From: Synchiropus splendidus
Lineage: Eukaryota; Chordata; Actinopteri; Syngnathiformes; Callionymidae
Length of the DNA: 64,000 bases
Direction: 5' to 3'
NCBI RefSeq assembly: GCF_027744825.2
Contig: NW_026527056.1
Coordinates: 930,001 to 994,000, forward strand
Shown in pieces: positions 35,343 to 47,797 of this stretch. The notes beneath the pieces were generated by a model. That model worked only from the letters and a program-made list of their open reading frames with translations. It was not told the DNA's origin and did no database searches. The stretch's first letter is position 1; each line of letters begins with the position of its first letter. The position numbers were made by a program, and so were the translations under genes.

Positions 35343-37113
35343 ATTTTGTTCAATACCATATTTGGTTGTGTAACGCGCCGCCCATGTTGATCATTACCAA
35401 ATTTGGTCGTGTGACGCGCAGCCCACGTTGTTCATTACGATATTTCTTTGTGTCACGCTCCTTCCCCTTTACTCATTTCCATATTTGGCCATGTGACGCC
35501 CCACCCTCTTTGTTCATTGCCATACTTCGTCGTGTGAAGCTCCGCCCACTTTGTCGCCATCTTTTCACTCGACCATATTTGGCCGCATGACGCCCCACCC
35601 TCTTTGTTCATTGCCATATTTTGTCGTGTGAAGCTCCGCCCACTTTGCCGCCATCTTTTCTCACGAGCATATTTGGTTGTTTGACGCGCCGCCCATGTTG
35701 TTCATTGCCAAATTTGGTCGTGTGACACGCCACCCACGTTGTCCATTACCATATTTGGTTGTGTGACGCTCTGCCTACTTTACTCATTACAATATTTGGT
35801 CGCGTGACGCGCCGCCCACTATGCTCATTACCATATTTGGTCGCGTGACGCGCTGCCCACTTTGCGGCCATGAATTCTCACTACCATATTTGGTCGCGTG
35901 ACTCGCCGCCCACTTTATTCTTTACCACATTTGGAGGCGTGACGCGCCGCCCACTTTGTTTATCACCATATTTGGTCGCGTGACGCACCGCCCACTGTGT
36001 TCATTGTCATATTTGGTTGTGTCACGCTCCGCCCCCTTCGCTCATTTCCATATTTGGTCGCGTGACGCCCCACCCTCTTTGTTCATTGCCATATTTGGTC
36101 GGGTAAAGCTCCGCCCACTTTGCCGCCATCTTTTCTCACTGCATATTTGGTCGCGTGATGCTCCGCCCACTTTATTCATTACCATATTTGGTTGTGTGAC
36201 GCTCCGCCTACTTTGCTCATTACAATATTTGGTCGCGTGACGCGCCGCCCATTTTGTTCAATACCATATTTGGTTGTGTGACGCGCCGCCCATGTTGATC
36301 ATTACCAAATTTGGTCGTGTGACGCGCCGCCCACGTTGTTCATTACCATATTTCGTTGTGTCACTCTCCGCCCCCTTTACTCATTTCCATATTTGGCCGT
36401 GTGACGCCCCGCCCTCTTTGTTCATTGCCATACTTCGTCGTGTGAAACTCCGCCCACTTTGCCGCCATCTTCTGTCGCGACCATATTTGGCCGCGTGACG
36501 CGCCGCCCACTTTGTTCGTTACCACATTTGGTTGTGTGACGCTCTGCCCACTTTGCTCATTACCATATTTGGCCGCGTGACGCGCCGCCCACTTTGTTCA
36601 TTATCATATTTGTTTGTGTGACGCTCCGACCACTTTGCTCATTACCATATTTGGTCGCGTGATGCGGGACCTACTTTGTTCATCACCATATTTGGTCACG
36701 TGACGCGCCGCCCTCTTTGTTCATTAATATATTTGGTTGTTTGACTCGCCGCCCATGTTTATCATTACCAAATTTGGTCGTGTGACGCGCCGCCCACGTT
36801 GTTCATTACCATATTTGGTTGTGTGACGCACTGCCTACTTTGCTCATTACAATATTTGGTCGCGTGACGCGCCGCCCACTATGCTCATTACCATATCTGG
36901 TCGCGTGACGCACCACCCACTTTGCGGCCATCTATTCTCACGACCATATTTGTTCGCGTGACTCGCCGCCCACTTTGTTCTTTACCATATTTGGTGTCGT
37001 GACGCGCCATCCACTTTGTTTATCACAATATTTGGTCGCGTGACGCGCCGCCCACTGTTTTCATTGCCATATTTGGTTATGTGACGCTCCGCCCCCTTTA
37101 CACATTTCCATAT
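35343..37113 (+). repeat. Duplicated block with constant 6,243-bp offset, copy B
   Basis: Partner of 29100-30870. An additional partial copy of part of the same block lies at about 34655-34985. Confidence 0.85.
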
Positions 37114-38489
37114 TTCGTCGCGTGACGCCCCGCCCTCTTTGTTCATTGCCATATTTCATCGTGTGAAGCTCTGCCCACGAGGCGGCCATGTTTTCTCACG
37201 ACCATATTTGGTCGCGTGACGCGCCGCCCACTTTGTTGCTTCCCATATTTGGTTGTGTGACGCTCCGCCTACTTTGCTCATTACAATATATGGCCACGTG
37301 ACACGCTGCCCACTTTGCTCAAAACCATTTTTGGTCGCGTGACGCGACGCCCACTTTGCCGCCATCTATTCTCACAACCATATTTGGTCACATGACTCGC
37401 CGTCCACTTTGTTCTTTACCATATTTGGTGGCGAGACGCACCGCCCACTTTGTTTATCACCATATTTGGTCGCGTGACGCGCCGCCCACTTTGTTCATTG
37501 CCATATTTGGTTGTGTGACGCTCCGCCCCCATTGCTCATTTCCATATTTGGTCGCATGACGCCCCACCGTCGTTGTTCATTGCCATATTTGGTAGTGTGA
37601 AGCACCGCCCACTTTGCAACCATCTTTTCTCAGGACCATATTTGGTCACGTGATGCGGCCCTCACTTTGTTCATTACCATATTTGGTTGTTTGACGCTAC
37701 GCTTACTTTGCTCATTACAATATGTGGTCACGTGATGCGCCGCCCACTTTGCTCATTACCATATTTGGTCGAGTGACCCCCCGCCCTCTTTGTTCATTAC
37801 CATATTTGGTCGTGTGACGCGCTGCCCAAGTTCATTACCAAATTTGCTCGTTTGACACGCCGCCCACGTTGTCCATCACCATATTTGGTTGTGTGACGCT
37901 CCGGCCACTTTGCTCATCACAATATTTGGTCGCGTGACGCGCCGCCCACTATGCTCATTACCATATTTGGTCGCGTGATGCGCCGCCCACTTTGTTCTTT
38001 ACCATATTTGGTGGCGTGACGCGCCCCCCACTTTGTTTATCACCATATGTGGTCGCGTGACGCTCCACCCACGTTGTTCATTACCATATTTGGTCGCTTG
38101 ACGCGGCGCCCACTTTTCTCATTATCATATTTGGTGGCGTGACGCGCGGCCCACTTTGCTCATTACCATAATTGGTTGTGTGAAGCTCCGTCCACTTTGC
38201 CGCCATCTTTTCTCGCTACCATATTTGGCCACGGTACCCGCCGCCCGATTTTGATCTTCATCATATTTGGTCGTGAGACGCGCCGCCCACTTTGATCATT
38301 ACCATATTTGGTTGAGTGACGCTCCGCCTACTTCGCTACTTACTGTATTTCGTCGCGTGACGCGCCACCCACTTTGCTCATTACCATATTACCATATTTG
38401 GTCGCGTGACGCACCGCCCACTTTGCTCATTACCATATTTTGTCGTGTGACGCGCCGCCCACTTTGCCGCCCACTTTGCCGCCCACTTT

Positions 38490-39100
38490 GTGCATGACCA
38501 TATTTGGTCGTTCAATGCGCCGTACACTTTGCTCATCATCTTATCTGGTTGCTTGAGGGGACGCCCACTTTGTTCATTGCCATATTTGGTCGTGTGACAC
38601 GCCGCCCACTTTGCTCATTATAATTTTTGATAGAGTGACGCGGCGCCCACTTTGCCCATGACCATATCTGGTTGCGTCATGCGCTGCCTACTTTGTCCAT
38701 TGCCATATTTGGTCACGCAATGTGCCGCCCACTTTGCTCATTACCATATTTAGTCAAGTGACTCGGTGCCCACTTTGTTCATTAAGTTATTTGGTCGCGT
38801 GACCCGCCGCCCACATTGCTCATTACCATATTTTGTCGCATGACGCACCGCCCACTTTGTTCATTGCCATGTTTTGTCGCGTGACGCGCCGCCCACTTTG
38901 CCGCCCACATTGTGCATGACCATATTTGGTCGTTCAATGCGCCGTACACTTTGCTCATCATCTTATCTGGTTGCTTGAGGGGACGCCCACTTTGTTCATT
39001 GCCATATTTGGTCGTGTGACACGCCGCCCACTTTGCTCATTATAATTTTTGATAGAGTGACGCGGCGCCCACTTTGCCCATGACCATATCTGGTTGCGTC
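38490..39100 (+). repeat. 422-bp local duplication in the satellite
   Basis: The marker TTCAATGCGCCGTACACTTT at 38511 recurs at 38933, with the following units nearly identical. 422 equals ten 41-bp units plus one 12-bp unit. Confidence 0.8.
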
Positions 39101-42100
39101 ATGCGCCGCCCACTTTGCTCATTACCATATTTAGTCAAGTGACGCGCCGGCCACTTTGGTCATTAATATATTGGGTTGCGTGACGCGCGGCCCACTTTGC
39201 CGCACATTTTGCCGCACATTTTGCCGCACACTTTGCGCATTGCCATATTTGGTCGATCAACGTGACGTTCACTTTGTTCAAAACCATATGTGATTGCGTC
39301 AGCAGACGCCCACTTTGTTCTTTGACATATTTGGTAACGGGACGCGCTAACCACTTTGTTCTTTACCGTATTTGGTCAAGTGACGCGCCACCCACTTTGT
39401 TCATTGCCATATTTAGTCACGTGGCAGCCGCCCACGTTGTTCATGACCATATTTGGTCACGTGACGTGCCGCCCACTTTGTTCATGACCATATTTGGTCG
39501 CGTGACAGGCAGCACACTTTGTTCATTACCATATTTGGTCGCGTGATGTGCCGCCCACTTTTTTCATTACAATATTTGGTTGCTTGACACGCACCCCACT
39601 TTGCCGTCCAATTTGCTCATTCCCATTTTTGGTCAAGTGACCTGCCGCCCACTTTGCCCATTACCATATTTGGTCATTCAGCACACCGTTCACTTGGTCA
39701 TAACCATATCAGGTTGCGTGAGGCGACGCCCACTTTGTTCATTATCATATTTGGACAAGTGACGGCCGCCGACTTTGTTCACTACCATATTTGGTCGCGT
39801 GACGCACGGCCCACTTTGTTCATTACCATATTTTGTCACGTGACGGCCGCCCACTTTGGTCATTACCACATTTGGTCGCGTGATTCGCCACCCACTTTGA
39901 TCATTACTATATTTGGTTGCGTGATTTTCCGCCCTCTTTGTTCATTACCAAATTTGGTCATGTGACGCGCGAACCACTTTGCCGCCCACTTTGCCGCCCA
40001 CTCTGGGCATTACCATATTTGGTCGTTCAACGGGCCGTTCACTTTGCTCATAACCATATCTGATTGCGTGAGGCAACGCCCACTTTGTTATTTACCATAT
40101 TTGGTCACGTGACGCGCCACCCACTTTCCTCATTATCATCTTCGGTCGCTTGACGTGCCGCCCACTTTGCTCATTACCATATTTGGTCGCATGACTCACC
40201 GCCCACTTTGTTCATTGCCATATTTGGTTGTGTGACGAGCCGCCCACTTTGCCGCCCACTTTGCCGGCCACTTTGCCGACCACTTTGGCCCCCACTTTGC
40301 GCATTACAATATTTGGTGGATCAACGCGCCGTTCCCTTTGCTCATAACCATATCTGGTTGGGTGACACGCCACCCGATTTTGATCTTCATCATATATGGT
40401 CGTGTGACGCGCCGCCCACTTTGTTCATTACCATGTTTGGTTGTGTGACGCTCCGACTACTTCGCTACTTACAATATTTGGTTGCGTAACGCGCCCCACA
40501 CTTTCCTCATTACCATATTTGGTCGCGTGACGCGCCGCACACTTTGCTCATTACCATATTTGGTCGCGTGACGCGCCGCCCACTTTGCCGCCCACTTTGC
40601 CGGCCACTTTGTGTAATACCATATTTGGTCGTTCAACGGGCGGTTCACTTTGCTCATAATCATATCTGGTTGCTTAAGGCGACGCCCACTTTGTTCATTG
40701 CCATATTTGGTCACGTGACACGCCGCCCACTTTGCTCATTATAATATGTTATAGCGTGACACGCCGCCCACTTTGCTCATTACCATATCTGGTTGCGTGA
40801 TGCGCCGCCTATTTTGTTCATTACCATATTTGGTCAGGCAACGTGTAGTCCACTTTGCTCATTACCGTTTTTGGTCGCATGACGCGCCACCCACTTTGCC
40901 ACCCACTTTGCCGCCCACTTTGCTAATTACCATATTTAGTCAAGTGACGCGCCACCCACTTTGTTCATTAAGATATTTGGTCGCGTGACACGCCGCCCAC
41001 TTTGCTCATTCCCATATTCGGTCACGTGACGTGCCGCCCACTTTGGTCATTACCATATTTGGTCGCATGACGCACCGCCCACTTTGTTCATTGCCATATT
41101 TGGTTGTGTGACGCGCCGCCCACTTTGCCGCCCACTTTGCCGCCCACTTTGCCGCCCACTTTGTGCATTACCATATTTGGTCATTCAACGCCCCGTTCAC
41201 TTGGTCATAACCATATCTCGTTGAGTGAGACGACGCCCGCTTTGTTCTTTACCATATTTGGTCACGTGACACGCCGCCCACTTTATTCATTAACATATTT
41301 GGTCAAGTGACGGCGGCCCACTTTGTTCATTGTCACATCTGGTCCCGTAACGCGCCGCCCACTTTGTTCATTTCCAAATTTGGTCACGTGACACGCGACC
41401 CACTTTGCCGCCAACTTTGGGCATTACCATATTTGGTCGTTCAACGGACCGTTCACTTTGCTCATAACCAAATCTGATTGCGTGAAGCGTTGCCCACTTT
41501 GTTCATTGACATATTTGATCACGTGACGCACCGCCCACTTTGTTCTTTACCATATTTAGTCACGTGACGGCAGCCCGCGTTGTTCATTACCATATTTGGT
41601 CGCTTGACTCACCGCCCTCTTTGCTCTTTACCATAATTGGCCCCGTGACGCGCCGCCCACTTTGTTCATTGCCATATTTGGTTGTGTGACGCGCCGCCCA
41701 CTTTGCTCATTACCATATTTGGTCGCATGACGCGCCGTCCACTTTTCTCATTACCATATTTGGTCGTGTGACCTGTCGCCCATGTTGTTCATTACCATAT
41801 TTGGTCGCGTGACGCGCCATCCTCGTTGTTCATTACAAAATTTCGTTGTGTAATGTTCCGCCAACTTTGCTCATTACAATATGTGGTCGCGTGACACGCC
41901 GTCCACTTTGCTCATTACCATATTTGGTGGCGTCATGTGCTGCCCATGTTGTTCATGACCATATTTGGTCGTTCTACGGGCCGTTCCCTTTGTTCATAAC
42001 CATATCTGGTTGCGTGAGGCGCCGCCCGATTTTGATCTTCATCATATTTGTTGGTGTGACGCGCCGCCCCCTTTGTTCATTACCATATTTGGTTGTGTGA

Positions 42101-43344
42101 CGCTCCGCCTAATTCGCTACTTACAATATTTGGTCGTGTGAAGGGCTGCCCACTTTCCTCATTACCGTATTTGGTCACGTGACGCGCCGCCCACTTTGCC
42201 GCCCACTTTGTGCATTACCATATTTGGTCGTTCAACGCGCCGTTCACTTTGTTCATAATCATATCTAGTTGCTTGAGGCGACGCTCACTTTGTTCATTGC
42301 CATATTTGGTGGCGTGACACGGTGCCCACTTTGCTCATTATAATATTTGATAGCGTGACGCGCCGCCCACTTTGCTCATTACCATATCTGGTTGCGTGAT
42401 GCGCTGCCTACTTTGTTCATTACCATATTTGGTCATGCAACGTGCCGCCCACTTTGCTCATTACCGTTTTTGGTTGCGTGACGCGCCACCCACTTTATCG
42501 CCCACTTTGCCGCCCACTTTGCTCATATCCATATTTAGTCAAATGACACACGTCCCACTTTGTTCATTAAGATATTTGGTCGCGTGACACGCCGCCCACT
42601 TTGCTCATTACCATATTCGGTCTCGTGACGTGCCGCCCACTTTGCTCATTACCATATTTGGTCGCATGACGCACCACCCACTTTGTTCATTGCCATATTT
42701 GGTTGTGTGACGCGCCGGCCACTTTGCCGCCCACTTTGCCCATTACCATATTTGGTCGTTCAACGCACCGTTCACTTGGTCATAACCATATCTGGTTGCG
42801 TTAGGCGACGCCCACTTTGTTCACTACCATATTTGGTCACGTGACTGCCGCCCACTTTGGTCATTACCATATTTGCTCAGGTGACGCTCCGCCCACCCGT
42901 TTTTTTTTACCGTTTTTTTGCGTGTAACGTGCCAGCCACTTTTCTCATAACCATATATGGTCCGATGACGCGTCGCCCACTTTGTTCATTACCATATTTC
43001 GTCGCGTGACGGGCCGCCCACTTTGCTCATTATATTTGGTGGCGTCACGCGCCGCCCATTTTGCCGCCCACTTTGCCGCCCACTTTACTCATTACCATAT
43101 TTGGTCGCATGACGTGCGAACCACCTTGTCGCCTACTTTGCGCATCACCATATTTGGACAAGTGACCCGTCGCCCACTTTATACATTGCCATATTTCGTA
43201 GCGTGACGGGCCGCCATCTTTGCTCATTACCATATTTGGTCACGTAACGCGCCGCCCACTTTGCTCATTACCATATTTGGGCCCGTGACGTGCCGCCCAC
43301 TTTGTTCATGAGCATATTTGGTGGCGTGACGCACCGCCCACTTT

Positions 43345-46300
43345 GCCATAACTTGTCAGGGAAGCTTCAGAACATGACATTTTCACCTCCCACTATAGAA
43401 GAAAAGGTCTTTCTAGTAGTTGCACATTAAATCAAAGCTGTCTGAAGTGTTTTCGAAAGTTATCAACATTTTTATGTTTGGCGTTCCGAAACCCACCTTA
43501 TCTCAGGCTGAAAACCCGTTTTGTGCTTTGTGCGATACCCTCTCAGGGAATCTTCAGAACATTAAATTTTCAATTACCACTCTTGCAGAAAGGGTCTTTC
43601 TAGTAATTGTTCATCAAATCTAAGCTGCCTGAAGTGTTTTTCGAAAGTTATCAACATTTTTATGTTTGGTGTTCCGGATCGCACCTTATTGAAAACGCCT
43701 TTTCTGCATTGTGCCATAACTTTGCAAGGAATCTTCAGAACATGAAAATTTCGCTCCCCACTATAGTAGAAAGGGTCTTTCTAGTAGTTGCACATCAAAT
43801 CTAAGCTGTCTGAAGTGTTTTTCCAAAGTTATCAACATTTTTATCTTTGGCGTTCCGGAATCAACCTTACCTCGGGCTGAAAACGTGTTTTCTGCATTGT
43901 GCCATAACTTTGCAGGGAAGCTTCAGAATATGAAATTTTCAAATCCCACTATAGCAGAAACGGTCTTTCTAGTAGTTGCACATCAAATCTACGCTGTCTG
44001 ACGTGTTTTTTCAAACTTATCAACATTTTTATGTTTGGCGTTCCGGAACCCACCTTATCTCAGGCTGAAAATGCGTTTTCTGCAATGTGCCATAACTTTG
44101 CAGGGAAGCTTCAGAAAATGAAATTTTCACCTCCAACTATAGCAGAAAGGGTCTTTCTAGTAGTTGCACATCAAATCTAAGCTGTCTGAAGTGTTTTTCC
44201 AAAGTTATCAACATTTTATTGGTTGGCGTTCCGGAATCGAACTTATCTCAGGCTGAAAACGCGTTTCACGCATTGTCCCATAACTTTGCAGCGAAGCTTC
44301 AGAACATTAAATTTTCACCTGCCAATATATCAGAAAGGGTCTTTCTAGCAGTTGCACATCAAATCTAAGCTGTCTGAAGTGTTTTTCCAAAGTTTTCAAC
44401 ATTTTTATGTTTGGCGTTCCGGAACACACCTTATCTCCGGCTGAAAACGTGTTTTCTGCATTGTGCCAAAACTTTGCAGGGAAGCTTCAGAACATCAAAT
44501 TTTCACCTCCCACTATAGCTGAAAGGGTCATTCTAGTAGTTGCACATCAAATCTAAGCTATCTGAAGTGTGTATCCATAGTTATCAACATTTTTATGTTT
44601 GGCGTTCCGGAATCGACCTTACCTCAGGCTGAAAACGTCTTTTCTGCTTTGTGCCATAACTTGGCAGGGAAGCTTCAGAACATGAAATTTTCATATCCCA
44701 CTATAGCAGCAAGGGTCTTTCTCGTAGTTGCACATCAAAGTGTTTTTCCAAAGTTATCAACATTTTTATGTTTGCCGTTCCGGAACCCACCTTATCTCAG
44801 GCTGAAAACGCGTTTTCTGCATTGTGCCATAACTTTGCAGGGAAGCTTCAGAACATGAAATTTTCACCTCCCACTATAGCAGAAAAGGTCTTTCTAGCAG
44901 TTGCACATCAAATCTAACGTGTCTGAAGTGTTTTTCCAAAGTTTTCAACATTTTTATGTTTGGCGTTCCGGAACACACCATATTTCAGGCTGAAAACGTG
45001 TTTTCTGGATTGTGCCAAAACTTTGCAGTGAAGCTTCAGAACATCAAATTTTCACCTCCCACTATAGCAGAAAGGGTCTTTCTAGTAGTTGCACATCAAA
45101 TCTACGCTGTCTGACGTGTTTTTTCAAACTTATCAACATTTTTATGTTTGGCGTTCCGGAACCCACCTTATCTCAGGCTGAAAATGCGTTTTCTGCAATG
45201 TGCCATAACTTTGCAGGGAAGCTTCAGAAAATGAAATTTTCACCTCCAACTATAGCAGAAAGGGTCTTTCTAGTAGTTGCACATCAAATCTAAGCTGTCT
45301 GAAGTGTTTTTCCAAAGTTATCAACATTTTATTGGTTGGCGTTCCGGAATCGAACTTATCTCAGGCTGAAAACGCGTTTCACGCATTGTCCCATAACTTT
45401 GCAGCGAAGCTTCAGAACATTAAATTTTCACCTGCCAATATATCAGAAAGGGTCTTTCTAGCAGTTGCACATCAAATCTAAGCTGTCTGAAGTGTTTTTC
45501 CAAAGTTTTCAACATTTTTATGTTTGGCGTTCCGGAACACACCTTATCTCCGGCTGAAAACGTGTTTTCTGCATTGTGCCAAAACTTTGCAGGGAAGCTT
45601 CAGAACATCAAATTTTCACCTCCCACTATAGCTGAAAGGGTCATTCTAGTAGTTGCACATCAAATCTAAGCTATCTGAAGTGTGTATCCAAAGTTATCAA
45701 GATTTTTATGTTTGGCGTTCCGGAATCGACCTTACCTCAGGCTGAAAACGTCTTTTCTGCATTGTTCCATAACTTGGCAGGGAAGCTTCAGAACATGAAA
45801 TTTTCATATCCCACTATAGCAGCAAGGGTCTTTCTCGTAGTTGCACATCAAAGTGTTTTTCCAAAGTTATCAACATTTTTATGTTTGCCGTTCCGGAACC
45901 CACCTTATCTCAGGCTGAAAACGCGTTTTCTGCATTGTGCCATAACTTTGCAGGGAAGCTTCAGAACATGAAATTTTCACCTCCCACTATAGCAGAAAAG
46001 GTCTTTCTAGCAGTTGCACATCAAATCTAACCTGTCTGAAGTGTTTTTCCAAAGTTTTCAACATTTTTATGTTTGGCGTTCCGGAACACACCATATCTCA
46101 GGCTGAAAACGTGTTTTCTGGATTGTGCCAAAACTTTGCAGTGAAGCTTCAGAACATCAAATTTTCACCTCCCACTATAGCTGAAAGGGTCTTTCTAGTA
46201 GTTGCACATCAAATCTAGGCTGTCTGAAGTGTCTTTCCAAAGTTATCAACATTTTTATGTTTGGCGTTCCGGAACACACCTTATCTCAGGCTGAAAACGG

Positions 46301-47213
46301 GTTTTCTGCATTGTGCCAAAACTTTGCAGGGAAGCTTCAGAACATCAAATTTTCACCTCCCACTATAGCTGAAAGGGTCTTTCTCGTAGTTGCACATCAA
46401 ATCTCAGCTGTCTGAAGTGTGTTTCCAAAGTTATCAACATTTTTTATGTTTGGCGTTCCAAAATCGACCTTATCTCAAGCTGAAAACGCGTTTCACTCAT
46501 TGTGCCATAACTTTGCAGGGAAGCTTCAGAACATGGAATTTTCATCACCCACTATAGAAGAAAGGGTCTTTCTAGTAGTTGCACATCAAATCTAAGCTGT
46601 CTGAAGTGTTTTTCCAAAGTTATCAACATTTTTATGTTTGGCGTTCCGGAATCGACCTTACCTCAGGCTGAAAACGTGTTTTCTGCATTGTGCCATAACT
46701 TAGCTGGCAAGTTTCAGAACATGAAATTTTCACATCCCACGTTAGCAGCAAGGGTCTTTTTCATAGTTGCAGATCAAATCTAAGCTGTCTGAAGTGTTTT
46801 TCCGAAGTTATCAATATCTTTATGTTTGGCGTTAGGGAACCCACCTTATCTCAGGCTGAAAACGCGTGCGTTATCTCCATTCTGCCATAACTTTGCAGGG
46901 AAGCTTCAGAACATGGAATTTTCATCACCCACTATAGAAGAAAGGGTCTTTCTAGTAGTTGCACATCAAATCTAAGCTGTCTGAAGTGTTTTTCCAAAGT
47001 TATCAACATTTTTATGTTTGGCGTTCCGGAATCGACCTTACCTCAGGCTGAAAACGTCTTTTCTGCATTGTGCCATAACTTGGCAGGGAAGCTTCAGAAC
47101 ATGAAATTTTCACCTCCCACTATAGCAGAAAGGGTCTTTCTCGTAGTTGCACCTCATATCTAACCTGTCTGAAGTGTGTTTCCAAAGTTATCAACATTTT
47201 TATATTTGGCGTT
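43345..47213 (+). repeat. About 188-bp satellite array
   Basis: Each monomer contains, in order, CATAACTTTGCAGGGAAGCTT, a CCCACTATAGCAGAAAGGGTC stretch, GTAGTTGCACATCAAATCTAA, and ATCAACATTTTTATGTTTGG with GCGTTCCGGAA. The marker TTTATGTTTG lies at 43471, 43659, 43840 and 44028 (188, 181 and 188 bp). Short open frames that repeat every few monomers are artefacts. The array starts directly at the end of the 41-bp satellite and is cut by the ERV LTR at 47214. Confidence 0.92.
43985..46210 (+). repeat. 1,113-bp higher-order repeat of the 188-bp satellite, two copies
   Basis: The variants ACGCTGTCTGACGTGTTTTT (43991 and 45104) and the TTGGCAGGGAAGC monomer (start of its open frame at 44595 and 45708) recur 1,113 bp apart. 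1,113 is about six monomers, one of them lacking roughly 15 bp (near 44737 and 45850). Confidence 0.88.
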
Positions 47214-47791
47214 TGTCGCCGGGTTTAGGTTTTCAAGGTTTTGTGTACAAGGCGATTGGCTATAACATAAGCCGTCCCTAGTTCCGAGCACACTACCTCC
47301 CTTTGCCTCTCTGGGAAAGGGCCCCTCGGGTGGTCAACTCAGTCAGCCTCTTGTTGCGGACACGGTTCTAAGACTATAATAAGGTGTCAACCTCACCTTA
47401 TTATATTAGTGAGTAGTGTCGGCGCTTCACTGAGCGGGTTATTTAATTAGCCCGACCTGTTAAGAAACAGGTTCTTGACCTTACAATGCTACACCTCTTA
47501 CCGTAGTCTCTTTACTTAACTTCGTTTAGGGACTCATGATGGGATCCTCAATCCTTTCCTTTTAAATAACATATTTCCCCGTAACTGTCTAAAACTACCA
47601 CCTTATCATTGACACAATAATTCAGGATGGAATAATGCTACTTTTTGAGACATTCACTACATGTGCAACAGGAGGAAATCAAACAGTAACTCACCTACAA
47701 CCCAATTGATGGTAGTACAGGAGCCAGTTGATTCTTTAGCAGTCAGGGATCAACGCCCTTGTGCCTTTTCAGTACATAATTCGTACTCAAT

Positions 47792-47797
47792 TTTATT
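47792..47797 (-). terminator. Candidate LTR polyadenylation signal
   Basis: AATAAA on the minus strand, about 365 nt downstream of the LTR TATA box. Confidence 0.5.

Larger units (their letters stand above)
23235..43343 (+). repeat. 41-bp satellite array, about 20 kb
   Basis: The basic unit is 41 bp and reads approximately GCTCATTACCATATTTGGTC followed by GCGTGACGCGCCGCCCACTT and a T. Nearly every unit has a CCATATTTGG-like core followed by GTCGCGTGACG, GTTGTGTGACG or GTCACGTGACG, then a CCGCCCACTTT block. Units differ by point changes and by insertions of a 12-bp GCCGCCCACTTT element. Because 41 is not a multiple of three, open frames recur with a 123-bp pattern and are artefacts. No transposon interrupts the array. 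The first units (23.24-24.2 kb) are the most diverged. Confidence 0.95.

Noticed and set aside
26841..43206. Open frames of 60-103 codons repeating ITIFGRVTRRPLC or RPLCRPLC-type text, looking like repeat proteins
   Set aside because: They are translations of the 41-bp and 12-bp satellite units. Similar frames appear on the other strand, starts and stops follow unit variants, and there is no sign of coding constraint.
23235..43343. CRISPR-like array
   Set aside because: There are no unique spacers between identical repeats. The whole 41-bp unit repeats with drift, and the context is eukaryotic.
43420..45971. Repeated frames with MFGVPE and LSQAENAFSA in the 188-bp satellite
   Set aside because: The frames recur with the satellite period and break wherever a monomer has an indel.
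23235..47213. Telomeric repeat or rDNA spacer
   Set aside because: No TTAGGG runs and no rRNA sequence are present. The units are 41 and 188 bp.
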